NCBI GenBank assembly: GCA_024741835.1
Contig: JAENRP010000086.1
Location: forward strand, 25,361 to 89,360
DNA: 64,000 nt
DNA from: Diplocarpon mali
Taxonomy: Eukaryota > Ascomycota > Leotiomycetes > Helotiales > Drepanopezizaceae
Direction: 5' to 3'
Part shown: in pieces, positions 50,089-60,931 of the stretch
Position numbering within the stretch: the stretch's first letter is position 1
Layout of the letters: every line of letters begins with the position of its first letter
Notes under the pieces: generated by a model
Told to the model about the DNA's origin: nothing
The model's input: the letters and a program-made list of their open reading frames with translations, nothing else
Databases searched by the model: none
Program-made: the position numbers and the translations under genes

Positions 50089-50702
50089 TATCTAAGTTAG
50101 CGATATATATATTAGAGAAGGTCGGCCAACAATTAGAACACTTACTAATAATGATAATAGTATTAATAGGATAATATAAGATAAGATCTACTATAGGGTT
50201 AATTAACTTAAAAGTAAAAGAAGGAATCGACCTACTTATAAGAAGTAGGAGTTAGAATTAAGAGATTAAAGGAGGAGGGAAGCTTGATATATATACCTTC
50301 TTAAAGGCCCCTCTTTTCCCTTCTATAAATCATTATAATTCATAGCCATAGTGGATTACAACTCCGGATAACTCTTTAATAAAGAGTCTCGAACTTATTA
50401 GAACGCAACCGGACTATAATCGCACTACTATAAGGCTTAAATAAAGACTTTAGATTGCTTCTATCACTAAAACACCTTTCCTTTCCCTCTTTACTATTTG
50501 CCTTTATCTTTACTATTCTACTTTCTATATACTATCCTTACTACCTATTACACCTGCCTTTACTATTAAGCTATTTGTCTTTGCTATTTTATTCTTTATT
50601 ACCATTTGATTATTTGCTACTAATCTGCCTCCTTTATGCACCTATTCTATATACTTCCTTATGCGAGTTGAAAAGGTCTTTTTAAAAAGAGAGTACTACT
50701 GG

Positions 50703-51001
50703 TATTAGTATGCAGATTCTTATATAAGAGGCAACCTGCCCTTATTCCTAGGGTTATCCTATATAGCTATACCATATATGATATAAGGGGTTTCATATGC
50801 ATTTTAAACAGCTGTTCAGCCGGAGGACCTTAGAAGGATATCTATATGCGGCTAAGAGGGACTATAAGAGGGAGGACATTCAGAGGTATAAAAGTACTAT
50901 CTCAATCATATAGAGATAGATAGATATTACAATAGATTCTTTTTAATAATAAGTACTTAACTATATTCATATGAATATCGATTACCGGTATAGAACCTAT
51001 A
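50703..51001 (+). repeat. Copia-2 3' LTR
   Basis: 299 bp, same length as the 5' copy. Its first bases read TATTAGTATGCAG where the 5' LTR has TGTTGGTACGCAG; all differences in this block are G-to-A or C-to-T. Confidence 0.92.
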
Positions 51002-53670
51002 GAAACAAAATCAAGGAAGACGCGAATTTACGCTCCTTATAAGAAAGGCAAACCTCTCTAATATATCAATAAACGTTCAGCTCGCCCTCGACCTACAAAG
51101 GCACTTAACGAGCTATATATCGACGTAGTTCATCTGAAGCCAATTGGCCTTAATAGTTACAAATACGCTTCTATCTTCACTTGCGTAGCTATAATAGCTA
51201 GATAGGAATAGACCTATACAAATAAATCTAATGCCTTCGAGGTAAATAAGAAGATAATCAGCCTTTTACAAACTTAGTATAATCGCATAATTAAGCAGTA
51301 GAGAACTAATAGAGGCAAGGAGTACTCTCTTATACAAATGCGAATACTTATAGAAAACCTCGGTATGATTTTAAAGGAATCTACTCTATATACGCTAGAA
51401 TAAGACAGCAGATTAGAACGATTAATTCGTATACTAATAGAAAAGTTGCAAATAGCTGTAATTGACTAAAATATCTCCTCCTTTCTCTAGCCTTACCTCC
51501 TTCTTTTAATAATATATATTACTAATCTTACTACCTTTAATATTTTAAACAGCAAGACTCTATATAAGGTCTTTTGGGATAATATTAAGCCTAATAAGCC
51601 TTATACTCCCTTAGTTAAGCATCTTCAAGTACTAGGCTATCGCATTTATATACTAATCAAGAAAGAAAAGCGAACTTAAAGCAATAAGCTCGCTTTAAGA
51701 GCAGAGGTAGGTACTCTTATTAGATTTGATAGCAGAAGTATCTATCAGATCTATATACTATCGCAAATAGGTAAAAAGATTATTCGATTATCTTACGTTT
51801 AATTTAATAAAGACGGCCTAATTATAGAGCCGCAATTGAGGGGTGATTTGACTCCTGGTCCAGGACCGCGAGTCGATTCAGGAGAAGCTGAGCTTCCAAC
51901 TCCAAGAAAGAGAGGAAGACCTCTTAGTTCAAATAATAAGGCTCACCCTTAGCCTTCTAAGAAGAGAGCTACTCGCTCTACTGCTCTTGGATTTAAAGCT
52001 AGCAACTTTAATAATAAGGAAGCTTATTTAAGCGCCTTCCATATGGCCTTACTCGACTCTCTATACTCAAATGACCTAAAAACAGTCGAATAAGCCCTCT
52101 CTTGCGCTAATGCTAACAAATGGCGATCTGCAATCAACTCTAAGTACAATTCCCTCACTTATAAGGATATATAGGTAGTAGTAAAACGCTTAAAACTCTT
52201 TAAAGATAATAAAGTACTTAGATCGAGACTCGTCTTTAAAACCAAAAGAGACTAAAATAGGGAAATCTCCTAATAGAAGGTCAGATTTGTTATACAAGGC
52301 TATATGCAATAATAAGGTCGAGATTACAACTAGACTTTTACTAGAATATGCAAATTTGCAGTTTAGAAGATCGCAATTGCGCTCGTAGCACTATACAACT
52401 TTAAGCTAGATCAGTTCGACGTTAAGATAGCTTTCCTTAATTTAAAAGCTGACTCTAATATCTATATCAAGTTACCTCTTAGATATACTTAAGATAAGGT
52501 CGTTCTTTTACCTTAAGACCACTATCTCAAGCTTCTTAAAGCCTTATATAGCTTAAAGCAATCTCTACGACTATAGTAAGAAAAGCTATAGTCTAAGCTA
52601 TAAAAGCTCGATTTTCAACCTCTTAATACTAACAATTACATATATATTAACCGCGCCTCTCAGATTCTTATTATCACCTATATCAACGACTTCCTTATAG
52701 TAGTAAAGAAGGGTAATATATATAATAAGTTTAAAAGAGATCTTCGCAACCTCTTTAAGATTATAGGTAGCAAACCAGCTAACTACTTTTTAAGAGTACG
52801 TATAGTTAAAGATCGATAAAATAGAATAATCTCACTTTATTAAAACGCCTACATTAATAAGGTTCTTAAACGTTTTCATATAATTAATTATAAGAGCGTA
52901 CTAATGCCTTTTGCCAATAGCTATAAAGTTCATATAGTCAAATTTAAAGGCCAAGCCACTCTATAAGAAGTAAAGCTATACTAGGAGATCTGCGATTCCT
53001 TATAATACCTTGCGCACTATACACATTAGGATATACTATACTACTGCTCTATTCTTAGCAAATTCCTCACTAACCCTTTACTATAATATATAGCAGCTTT
53101 AAAATGAGTTTTATAATACTTATAGGGAACGCAATTCTATTATACTACCTTTAAAAGTAAAACAACTGACTTAGAGCTTTAGAAATTGCACAGCTACTAC
53201 AATTCTGACTAGGCAGGTAATAGAGGAACTAAAGCCTCCTATTCTAAGGCCGTCTTCTTCCTTAATAATAGTATAATTACCGCCTCCTTTAAGCGATAAA
53301 CTATTATCGCTCTCTTATCTATAGAGGTAGAGTATATTACTATATGCAAATTTGCATAAGAGGCCTCTTAAATACGCTAAGTACTTAAGGAAATAGGCTA
53401 TACTAGCGACAATGCTACTAAAGTCGAGATAATCTGCGATAACTAAAGAGCCCTTTATCTTATTAAAAATCCCGAATATTATTAAAGAATAAAGTATATC
53501 AATATCAAGTTCTATTATATTTAGCAAGAGCTTCGGAAAGGCCATTTAGATCTCTAGTATACTAATACTAAAGATAACGCCGCCGATAGACTCACTAAGA
53601 GCTTAAATAGCTTTAACCACACCGCCTTTATCAAATTGTTAAATATAAAGGTTCTGCACCTCAATTAAAG
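51002..53670 (+). pseudogene. Copia-1 integrase, reverse transcriptase and RNase H (broken)
   Basis: Continues the Copia-1 frame after the Copia-2 insertion. Integrase: RPTKALNELYIDVVHLKPIG, NSYKYASIFTCVAI, TNRGKEYS. A proline/GRP linker follows near 51840-51930 (GDLTPGPGPRVDSGEAELPTP, RKRGRPLSSN). Reverse transcriptase: ANKWRSAINSKYNSLTYKDI, RLVFKTKRD, LVALYNFKLDQFDVKIAFLN, YIKLPLRYT, LLKALYSLKQSLRL and the active-site ITYINDFLIVV (Asn for Asp). RNase H: YYNSDQAGNRGTKASYSKAV-like, IEVEYITICKFA, TNTKDNAADRLTKSL. Stops are TAG/TAA at Gln and Trp positions. Confidence 0.85.
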
Positions 53671-53941
53671 GGTGATTTTTTTTATACCTCTATTATAAGG
53701 TGATTTTTTTTTTTACACTTCCATTAAGGGGTGATTTTTTTTACTCTTAGGCCAGGCCCGCGAGTTGATTTTGACTTTTTTAAGGGGTGGATTTCCTACT
53801 CTAGAGTAGAGCGCGCTAGCGAACTCTACTCTATTTCCTATATCTGCAGGTTGATTTTTCATACGAAACTGTAGATTTTAATAAAAGTTATAACATTATA
53901 TATATTGCTAGCAAGTACCTTTAAAGGTCTCCCCAAAGGGG

Positions 53942-54183
53942 TGTATTGCAAGAATGCCCGTTATATATTTATCATATAATCTATTATATAATATATTATA
54001 TATATAATATATCATATAACTTACTATATGACTTAATAGCAGCCCTTGTTAAATAGCTTATAGTTAGAGAGCTCTTATAAATCAAGACACAAGACACCTA
54101 ATATCGTCGTTTGCACCTTATACTTCTTCGTGCCCTCTTCTAGTTTACTATCAAGTTCACTATCAGAGAACCTCATTGCTACA
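53942..54183 (+). repeat. Copia-1 3' LTR
   Basis: 242 bp, begins TGTATTGCAAGAATGCCC and ends ATTGCTACA. Preceded by CCCCAAAGGGG, which should contain the polypurine tract. It is somewhat more AT-rich than the 5' copy. Confidence 0.9.
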
Positions 54184-54300
54184 TATATCTATCCATATAT
54201 TTATCCATATATCTATCCATATATCTATCCATATATTTATTTATATATTTATCCATATATTTATCCATATCCATATTCATATATATTTTACATATATCTC
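54184..54300. repeat. 12-bp minisatellite, right half
   Basis: Resumes the CATATATTTATC/CATATATCTATC array of 32435-32567 directly after the TATAT target duplication, then decays into CCATATCCATATTCAT near 54270-54300. Confidence 0.9.
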
Positions 54301-56865
54301 GATAACGTAATATTCTTTTCTGTAATCTTACTCATCAGAATTTAGTAATTTTCATATGCAGGACATAACAGCAGCACATCACCGTAGCCGGAAAGTGGCT
54401 AGCACCTTCCGTCCCAGGAAAGCGACAACAAGTAGCATTCTTAGACCACTACCATCAAATCATCCTTTTACTACACCATGAGAACGTCTCTCACTGTGAC
54501 AGTCATATACAATGAAACTTGAAATTCTGATACAACATAAACTAAAAATTGATATATCTACTTCTTACAATATAACTCGGCTTTTGGCTAAGTTATTTAC
54601 TATTTTACATGGTTCGCAAGCCATGTTAACATGAAAGTCGCGATCATATTGTGTTCTTTTCCTTGTCAATCCTATTACGATGATGTACAATGAAAAGTAG
54701 TCTACTACATTAGCAGACTATCATATTGCGTGTTAATATATACATCTTTCACAACAATAGCTCCACTCGTGCTTGGGTCCTTGCGTAATACTCAGAAATA
54801 TCCGTTTTTCTTCTTCTAATTTTAGCAATGATTTCACATCTAAGAATGTGACAACTGCTTTTATCCCTGTCAAACACGGCAGAGCAAGCGGCAGAATGAT
54901 GAATTCACTTATTCTTACAATCTGACACTTCGTAAACAGCACGGCCCATTTGCTGCAGTTAGAGCTTCCAGTGGTCTGGCATGCTCTGAATTAGATACAT
55001 AAACCCCGTGGATCGAAAAACACGTTGTGGCAGTCTTGAATTGATCGTGTTTATGTTATATCACTGTGTACAAATTATGAACTATAGACAACCCGTTTTA
55101 GAAGTAAAAGTATGTATGTTGATTTGCATAAATACCCTTAAATATCCAATTTAGATTACTACACATTATATAATCATACCAGGCCTAATCAAAACAGAAG
55201 CCTAGCAATATTTTTATGGCTTCTGAAGTTTTAGTATATCTTATTTCAGGCTGCTTTCGAGCTCTAAGCTGCCAACTTACTAACCAAGCAACGCGCCGAT
55301 CTAAAATAAGCGCAACTGAATTTTTGATCGTATCTGCGTTCCCTGGCCCTACAGGTTTGGCTCCGTTGCAATGAAGCGCGACATCCTCTGGGGGTGTAAT
55401 TGATTGAAACATTACACGTGGAAACACCACACAGCTGACGAAGCGCCTCTCAATCGTCACCTACCCGTACCGAAACCCAAAGCTAATATGACTGTGGAAC
55501 AGCGGGTAATTATCGGGGCCTGTCAATTGCAACGGCGGGTATTGGGACCTTTCTTACTTATAAGCTAGCAATGCAATCGGCATCTCTGTAGTGGAATTTG
55601 GACACAGTATAGAACTGGATCTCAGTGGCATTCAATATCCACGAAGGCTGCACTTACGGTAGGAATCAAGAGAAGGGGCGTCTCAAAATAGAGTGAAAAG
55701 CCCAAACGAGACGTAAATTAAGGAGCAGGAGAAGATTCGTTTCCAAAAATAGCCCAAAGCTCAAACAACATATATTCGATGTTTTGAGTATAAAGTCTTG
55801 AACGCATCATAACACCACCTCCCACCCAATAAATAAATGTGAAATCGACACAAAATCCACTAGGATTTAATAGATCCATCGCTCAGCTTACCGCCTCCAT
55901 ATATAGAAAAGTTTAATCAGTAATGATTCCTTACTCGAGGGTTTCTTTGCAAGAATGTTTTCGAATACGATGGATCCAGATATCCAGAAATCGCATTCTT
56001 TGATTAGACATAAATAAAGATAGCAAATTCAAGTTCATATACTGCGAGCCCAGTAGCTGAAACACTTTCCGATGCGTGATCCATCGTACTCGAAGAAAAA
56101 AATAATCGGTCCACTGTTGTTATTTCTCAAGGTTTTGAGATGTTCGGTCACTCCTTTAAATAGCTAGAATCCCTGCTTGTCAGGGAGTTTCTGTCCCGGT
56201 TTTGATCCACTGTGCTGAAGAAAACCAGGAGTAATACTGTATAAGGCTGAGTCGCATATTGATCAGAGCTTAGTATCTCTTTGATAAGAAACACATAAAG
56301 ACCGAACATAATCGACCAACATAAATTATTAATATTCAATCAAAATCCGGTAAGCGGCGGAGGTACTGTAACATTACCTGCTTTAATCTACACATGATAA
56401 TCGTCCAAAAATGTACCAAAAATTCAAAGTATACTTCCGAGTTGTTCGCAGCCCCTACCAGATATAGGACACCGATCAAAAACTGGTCTAATCTTGCTTG
56501 CAGCCCCAGCCACGGGATATACTCTGTCTACCTCGTCAAAGTAGAAAGCAGAGAGTGATACGTGCTTAGTTGACTAGCCACACACCCTGGACGACGACAT
56601 AAACGATCTCCAGGTGCAGGTCCACTCCTGCCCCAGTTTTCGGACGTTTTGACAATCGGTCAGGGGGGATCGTAGATGTAACAATACCAAGAAACTCTAT
56701 GATACGACGCCAACTTCGCCGCAGAACATGCTGCCCATATAAACACAGGCGGGCTCTGGAAGAACAAGCTCTTTTGTCCTCTTCACCATTCCACCGGATC
56801 TTCACCAACCGGAGTAGCTCAACGAGTCATATTTTTCCACGATTTTGCCAATCATACTCGAAACA
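54301..56865. other. AT-rich flank between transposons and secreted-protein gene
   Basis: No gene or recognisable element. An inverted repeat pairs 55961-55976 with 56078-56093 (15 of 16 bases). A 91-codon minus frame at 55185-55460 has no known domain. The right end contains the promoter of the secreted-protein gene, with TATAAA at 56738-56743. Confidence 0.5.
56738..56743 (+). promoter_or_regulatory. TATA box of the secreted-protein gene
   Basis: TATAAA lies 123 bp upstream of the ATG at 56866 and would leave a 5' UTR of about 90-100 nt. Confidence 0.5.
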
Positions 56866-57272
56866 ATGCGCCCAAGCTACTTCAATGTTGCCCTTTGCTT
56901 TTTTACTATCAGATCTCTAGCTCAGAATCTTGATAGCCCTCCGTTGATATGCGAATATCAAACTCATTCATGCGTACGTCGAATACACAACCAGCTTCCA
57001 TTACCCCCGAGACGTACTAACTATTGTTTTAAAGGCAGGGCCGGAAGACTGCCAAAAGAAGCTTGACGAGTTTTATTGCTCGATGGATTGGAGTATAGGT
57101 ACTGGCGTGAATCAAGGTTGTGCCAATGGCGCTCTTGTTGATGGCACGAAAAGCACTTATTCTGTTTCGGTAAGGGTTTCTTTGGATGTTCCTATACATA
57201 GGAGTTACATCACTCGGCTAATTTATGATTTAGTGCAAGTGCTGTCAACCAAAGGACTTCAGTGTTCCGTAG
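56866..57272 (+). CDS. Small secreted cysteine-rich protein (effector candidate), 93 aa
   Basis: Three exons, 56866-56973, 57035-57169 and 57234-57272. Intron 1 (61 nt) starts GTACGT and has the branch-site sequence TACTAAC; intron 2 (64 nt) starts GTAAGG. All junctions are in phase 0. Residues 1-20 (MRPSYFNVALCFFTIRSLAQ) are a typical signal peptide. The mature part has eight cysteines at positions 29, 36, 42, 51, 65, 82, 84 and 85, spacing C-x6-C-x5-C-x8-C-x13-C-x16-C-x-C-C, consistent with four disulfides. Blocks include CEYQTHSC, AGPEDCQKKLDEFYCSMDWS and CKCCQPKDF. Secreted, small, Cys-rich and next to an AT-rich transposon block, it matches the profile of fungal effectors, though a cell-wall or self-defence role is possible. 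No family recognised. Confidence 0.82.
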
Positions 57273-58064
57273 ATGCGCTTCCACCTTGAAGACTACTGTG
57301 TATTCTACCCGTCGCACCTCCGGACCTGCCTCATGGCACTTGGGACGATTCCCAAAATTGGATTCGAAGGTGTCGGCCTGGCCGGCCAGCGACAATTGGG
57401 GTCTAGACCGCGTCTACACTTCGTTACATTACATTGTATCTATAAACTTATTGTTGCCAACGATCCTTTCCTGTCTTTATTTCGATGCTAGTTTGGATCC
57501 GGTACCCTGGGTTCGAGAACTGGCGCTACTCACGGCCCTCCCCGTGGGAACCCAAACGTCTGCCCCTGAAATAGCTGCATATCACGTAGTTCGTTCACAA
57601 CTGAAGTTAGGTTATGAGAAACTAGCTGTGCTCACCAAAGTTTTCCTTGGGCCCCCTGCGCCCGAGAAACCGGGACACGGCTCCCAGTTCGAGTTGCTTG
57701 CTCGTTGGCAGAGCTGCAAGCTTGTGTTTATGCTGTTCACCTCAACACCTCGGCACATGTTGGGCGAGAAAGCTGCTTTTCCACCTATAGAGGATTGCTT
57801 TGGAGGATTACTTGATAAACCAAAGCCGACGACCCTTCAGTGATAACCAGATGTCGAGTGTCAATCGCCAAAACCCTCCTCCTCTCCCCATCTCTGCCTC
57901 TCGCCACTTGAATGCCTTGCTTGGTTGTGACACAACCCCTGGTTTCCCAACAGCCCCCTACCTCTTTCTGCTCCGGGCGAGTGTTTCTAGTATATGGAAA
58001 TATGTATGTCTCAGTTACAGCATATGCACAAAACAATACTCCCCGATCTCACATTCCCGCCAGG
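57273..58064. other. Convergent intergenic region, no gene seen
   Basis: Lies between the 3' ends of the secreted-protein gene and the minus-strand polyol dehydrogenase. A 193-codon plus frame (57262-57843) overlaps the last exon of the secreted-protein gene and has no recognisable domain. Confidence 0.5.
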
Positions 58065-59433
58065 TTAGGGGTCCGTAGTGTCAACAACTACCTTCAACAC
58101 CAAGTTTCCCTCGTCGTCCTTCACTCTCCCAGCCATAGCAAACGCGCCTGGAACCCCCTCGAACCCCTTGTGGGTCTGCGTAACGAGCTTCGATAAGTCC
58201 GGGAGCAGCGCGTTGCTGCTTGTAACCAGTTTGATGGCCTCTTCATAAGTATTGGCGTAGCGGAATACGCCGACGAGGTCGATTTCGCGGAGGGCGGCAG
58301 CCGAGATGGGCAGCGTCTGGATGGGCGAGCCCATGCCTATCAGCATTATCCTGCCGCCGGGGCGGGTTGACTGTCGCTTGTCAATTTCGTCCATCTTCAA
58401 ATCCGCGTCTTTTACTGCCGGAAACAAGAATGGAAGAAAGCGGGACAACAAAACCAGGAGCCTCCTACATATATCGCCGCCTGCAAACAGCTCTCCACGC
58501 CCGTACACTCAAAAACAGCATCAACCTCCCCCCCGGCCTGGCCTCTCACCAACCCCGCCACCTCCTTCGCAAATGCCAGCTTCTCATCAATAGCCTGCGG
58601 CCTCTTCATCGGCACCTCGATCTTCGCGTCCGCGAAGCGGTGCTGGACCGCGAATTCCACGCGCTCGGCTTGAATGTCGGCTATGACGACCATTTTGGCG
58701 CCGTACACTTTGCACACTGCTGCACAGAGGAGGCCGACGGCGCCCGCACCGAAGATGAGCACGCTGCTGTTTGCAGGGAGGGAGGCGCGGCGGCAGCCGT
58801 GGATCGCTACGCCCAGGGGCTCGAGGAGAGCACCCACTTGGAGAGACACGCTCGAGGGGATTCTGGATGCCTGTCAACTCCCGAGCCTGGGCTTAGTGAG
58901 GGCCGAAGGAGGAATCACTTGTGGCAGTACACAGCAGGATGGTTGATCTTTTCCTGCAGCGTCCCCTGGAAATGCGGATACGACTTCGCGGAGCTCCTGA
59001 ACCTGAGCGCTTGACAAATATTGTACCGACCAGACCTACACAGCTCACACTCGAGACAAGGCAGTCCCACTTCGAGGGCCACCCTATCGCCCATCTGGAG
59101 GGACGCAACATCGGCGCCGACTGCAGTCACGATACCGGATGATTCATGGCCGAGAGTCAGGGGCTCTCGCACGATAATATCGCCATTGCGGTAGTGGTTG
59201 AAGTAATGCAGGTCCGAGCCGCAGAGACCGGTTGCTTGCACTGCGACTTGAACTTCTGCTGCTGCTGGGGCACCGAGCTGACGATATTCCTGTAACCATC
59301 AGCATCTCGTTCATGAGATGCAATTGTAGCGTCGACTCACAATCTTCAAGTCCTTCACGCCGTGGAGGACCGAGGCGACGACTTGCTCGCTCTTGGCAGC
59401 GCCGTTCGCTTGATTCGGGGGTTCAGTGGCCAT
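58065..59433 (-). CDS. Zinc-dependent polyol dehydrogenase (sorbitol/xylitol dehydrogenase family)
   Basis: Medium-chain dehydrogenase that would oxidise a sugar alcohol to a ketose. Exons 59341-59433, 58919-59289, 58469-58862 and 58065-58370 (introns 51, 56 and 98 nt), 387 residues. Catalytic zinc site: Cys in ATGLCGSDLHYF and His-Glu in LTLGHESSG. Structural zinc: four Cys in LPCLECELCRSGRYNIC. Rossmann motif FGAGAVGLLCAAVCKVYGA, followed by VVIADIQ, whose Asp favours NAD+ over NADP+. Exon junctions give YCHK-IPSSVSLQVGALLEP and QAAIY-STRPGGRIMLIGMG. Sorbitol, xylitol and L-arabinitol dehydrogenases cannot be told apart here. It is divergent from an SDR gene across 436 bp. Confidence 0.92.
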
Positions 59434-59869
59434 GGTGAATCGAGGTTTTCTGCCGCCGTTCTTGGAAGCCGAGGAGAGCGGAGCGGCGGAATGGGATGTC
59501 GAGATCTGTAGATCTGTAGATTTGCTGTTAAGTGTTGTGTGGTACTGTCGCTGTACTGATCACAGTCAAGCAATAATACCACGTGACAACGGAATCGCGA
59601 ACTCGGGTTTTGACGGCAGTGAACAAGGCCAATGCGACGGTGGAGCTGGCGACGCTAGACCAGGCTGGGATGTGCTGAGAAGGGCAATTTTCTCCACGAC
59701 GGCGCACCAGATTGGATTGAAGATTGTCCCGACCGCTTGCACTGACGTTGGGTGTTCTCGGCTTTTTCATAATCGCCACGGGGGTGAGTATCTTCCTGAA
59801 TACATAGATCTACCAACACTCATCGCTGGCCGCCATCCCCTCTCCGACATTCCGCATTCGAGCAGACGG
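59434..59869. promoter_or_regulatory. Shared divergent promoter region of polyol dehydrogenase and SDR genes
   Basis: 436 bp between opposed start codons. A plus-strand frame runs through it into the SDR gene (from 59426), but the family start is at 59870/59873. No specific operator is identified. Confidence 0.55.
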
Positions 59870-60931
59870 ATGATGGCATCAGCAGCATTCAAGATGTTTT
59901 CCCTCGAGGGACAAACAGCTCTGGTCACCGGTGGAACGAGAGGTATCGGACAAGCAGCCGCCGTTGCTCTGGCAGAGGGCGGGGCAGATGTTGTTCTGAT
60001 ACAGGTAATTCCCCTCTCAACCCTCCCCACCATCCCAGCTTTCCCTCGCTGGACCCAGGTATCTTGGGGATCCTCTTCAACTCAACGGGAAAACAGCGCG
60101 ACCGAACCAACACCGCCACGCAGCAAGCAATCGAAGCCCTCGGTCGCAAAGCCACCATCTACACCGCAGACCTCTCCTCGCCAGCCGAAGTCGCGGCCCT
60201 CACGCCCGCCGTGCTGGAGGATGGACACAAGATCCACGTCCTGGTGAACTGCGCCGGCATCCAGCGCCGACATCCTTGTGCCCATTTTCCGGACAGCGAC
60301 TGGAACGAGGTATGTGCATCCACCTTTCTGCACCACGACAGTTGATATATGTGTAAACATGTCTGTCCCTCTGAACCTTTCTGCAGGGCGCAGGGACCGG
60401 ACGGATGGAAGATGGAGAGGAAAAAAAAAAAAAAAAAAAGGAAGACAAGGAAGATACACTGACGCCGCACCCACCCATATGCAACAGGTCATCCAAGTTA
60501 ACCTCACGACCGTCTTCACCCTCTGCCGGGACATCGGCGCCCACATGCTCACGCACCCCTCCTCCGCCTCCACGCGGCGCGGCAGCATCATCAACTTCGC
60601 CTCCCTGCTCACCTTCCAGGGCGGACTCACCGTCCCCGCGTACGCGGCGTCCAAGGGCGCCGTGGCGCAACTGACCAAGTCCCTCGCGAACGAGTGGGCC
60701 GCGAAGGGCATCGCAGTCAACGCCATCGCGCCGGGCTACATCGACACGGACATGAACCGCGCGCTGCTGGCGGACCCGGACCGGCTGCGCAGCATCAGCG
60801 AGCGTATCCCCGCCGGTCGCTGGGGCGTCCCGGACGACTTCAAGGGCAGCGTGCTGTTCCTGGCCAGCGCTGCGAGCAGCTACGTGAGTGGCCACGTGCT
60901 GGTGGTCGACGGCGGGTGGATGGGGAGGTGA
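59870..60931 (+). CDS. Short-chain dehydrogenase/reductase, 2-deoxy-D-gluconate 3-dehydrogenase-like
   Basis: NAD(P)-dependent SDR oxidoreductase of the KduD/gluconate-dehydrogenase group, probably acting on a sugar or sugar acid. Exons 59870-60004, 60097-60309 and 60488-60931, 263 residues. Cofactor motif TGGTRGIG after [19 protein letters not shown]; catalytic Ser in [13 protein letters not shown] and Tyr-Lys in YAASKG; then [18 protein letters not shown] and the C-terminal [13 protein letters not shown]. The acceptor at 60096 joins [20 protein letters not shown]. Intron 2 is long (178 nt) and holds a run of 19 A. The third exon is notably GC-rich at third positions. A second ATG at 59873 is equally possible. 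Confidence 0.9.
60421..60439 (+). repeat. A19 homopolymer inside an SDR intron
   Basis: Nineteen consecutive A bases followed by a GA-rich stretch, within the second intron of the SDR gene. Likely polymorphic in length. Confidence 0.85.

Larger units (their letters stand above)
42936..51001 (+). mobile_element. Copia-2: second Ty1/Copia retrotransposon family, RIP-damaged
   Basis: LTRs of 299 bp each (42936-43234 and 50703-51001) and a perfect 5-bp target duplication GAAAC (42931-42935 and 51002-51006), inside Copia-1. Gag occupies about 43300-45900, GAG-pre-integrase about 46010, integrase to 46850, reverse transcriptase about 47450-48000 and RNase H 48340-48770. Between RNase H and the 3' LTR lie 1.9 kb that pol does not explain, including a T-rich tandem duplication (48994-49090) and a possible coding region on the minus strand. 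Confidence 0.93.
32568..54183 (+). mobile_element. Copia-1: full-length Ty1/Copia retrotransposon split by two nested insertions
   Basis: Bounded by LTRs 32568-32807 and 53942-54183 with the target duplication TATAT on both sides (32563-32567 and 54184-54188). Subtracting the Gypsy element (34815-42853 plus target duplication) and Copia-2 (42936-51001 plus target duplication) leaves about 5.5 kb, the size of an intact Copia. Order: LTR, primer-binding region, gag, protease, GAG-pre-integrase (the LWHxRLGH motif sits exactly at the Gypsy insertion point), integrase, reverse transcriptase, RNase H, purine tract, LTR. All coding parts have many TAA/TAG codons where Gln or Trp is expected. Confidence 0.93.

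Noticed and set aside
57262..57843. 193-codon plus-strand ORF
   Set aside because: Starts inside the last exon of the secreted-protein gene in another frame and has no domain; most likely its 3' UTR.
59426..59869. Upstream extension of the SDR frame
   Set aside because: Family alignment begins near [13 protein letters not shown]; the extension overlaps the divergent gene's start and promoter.
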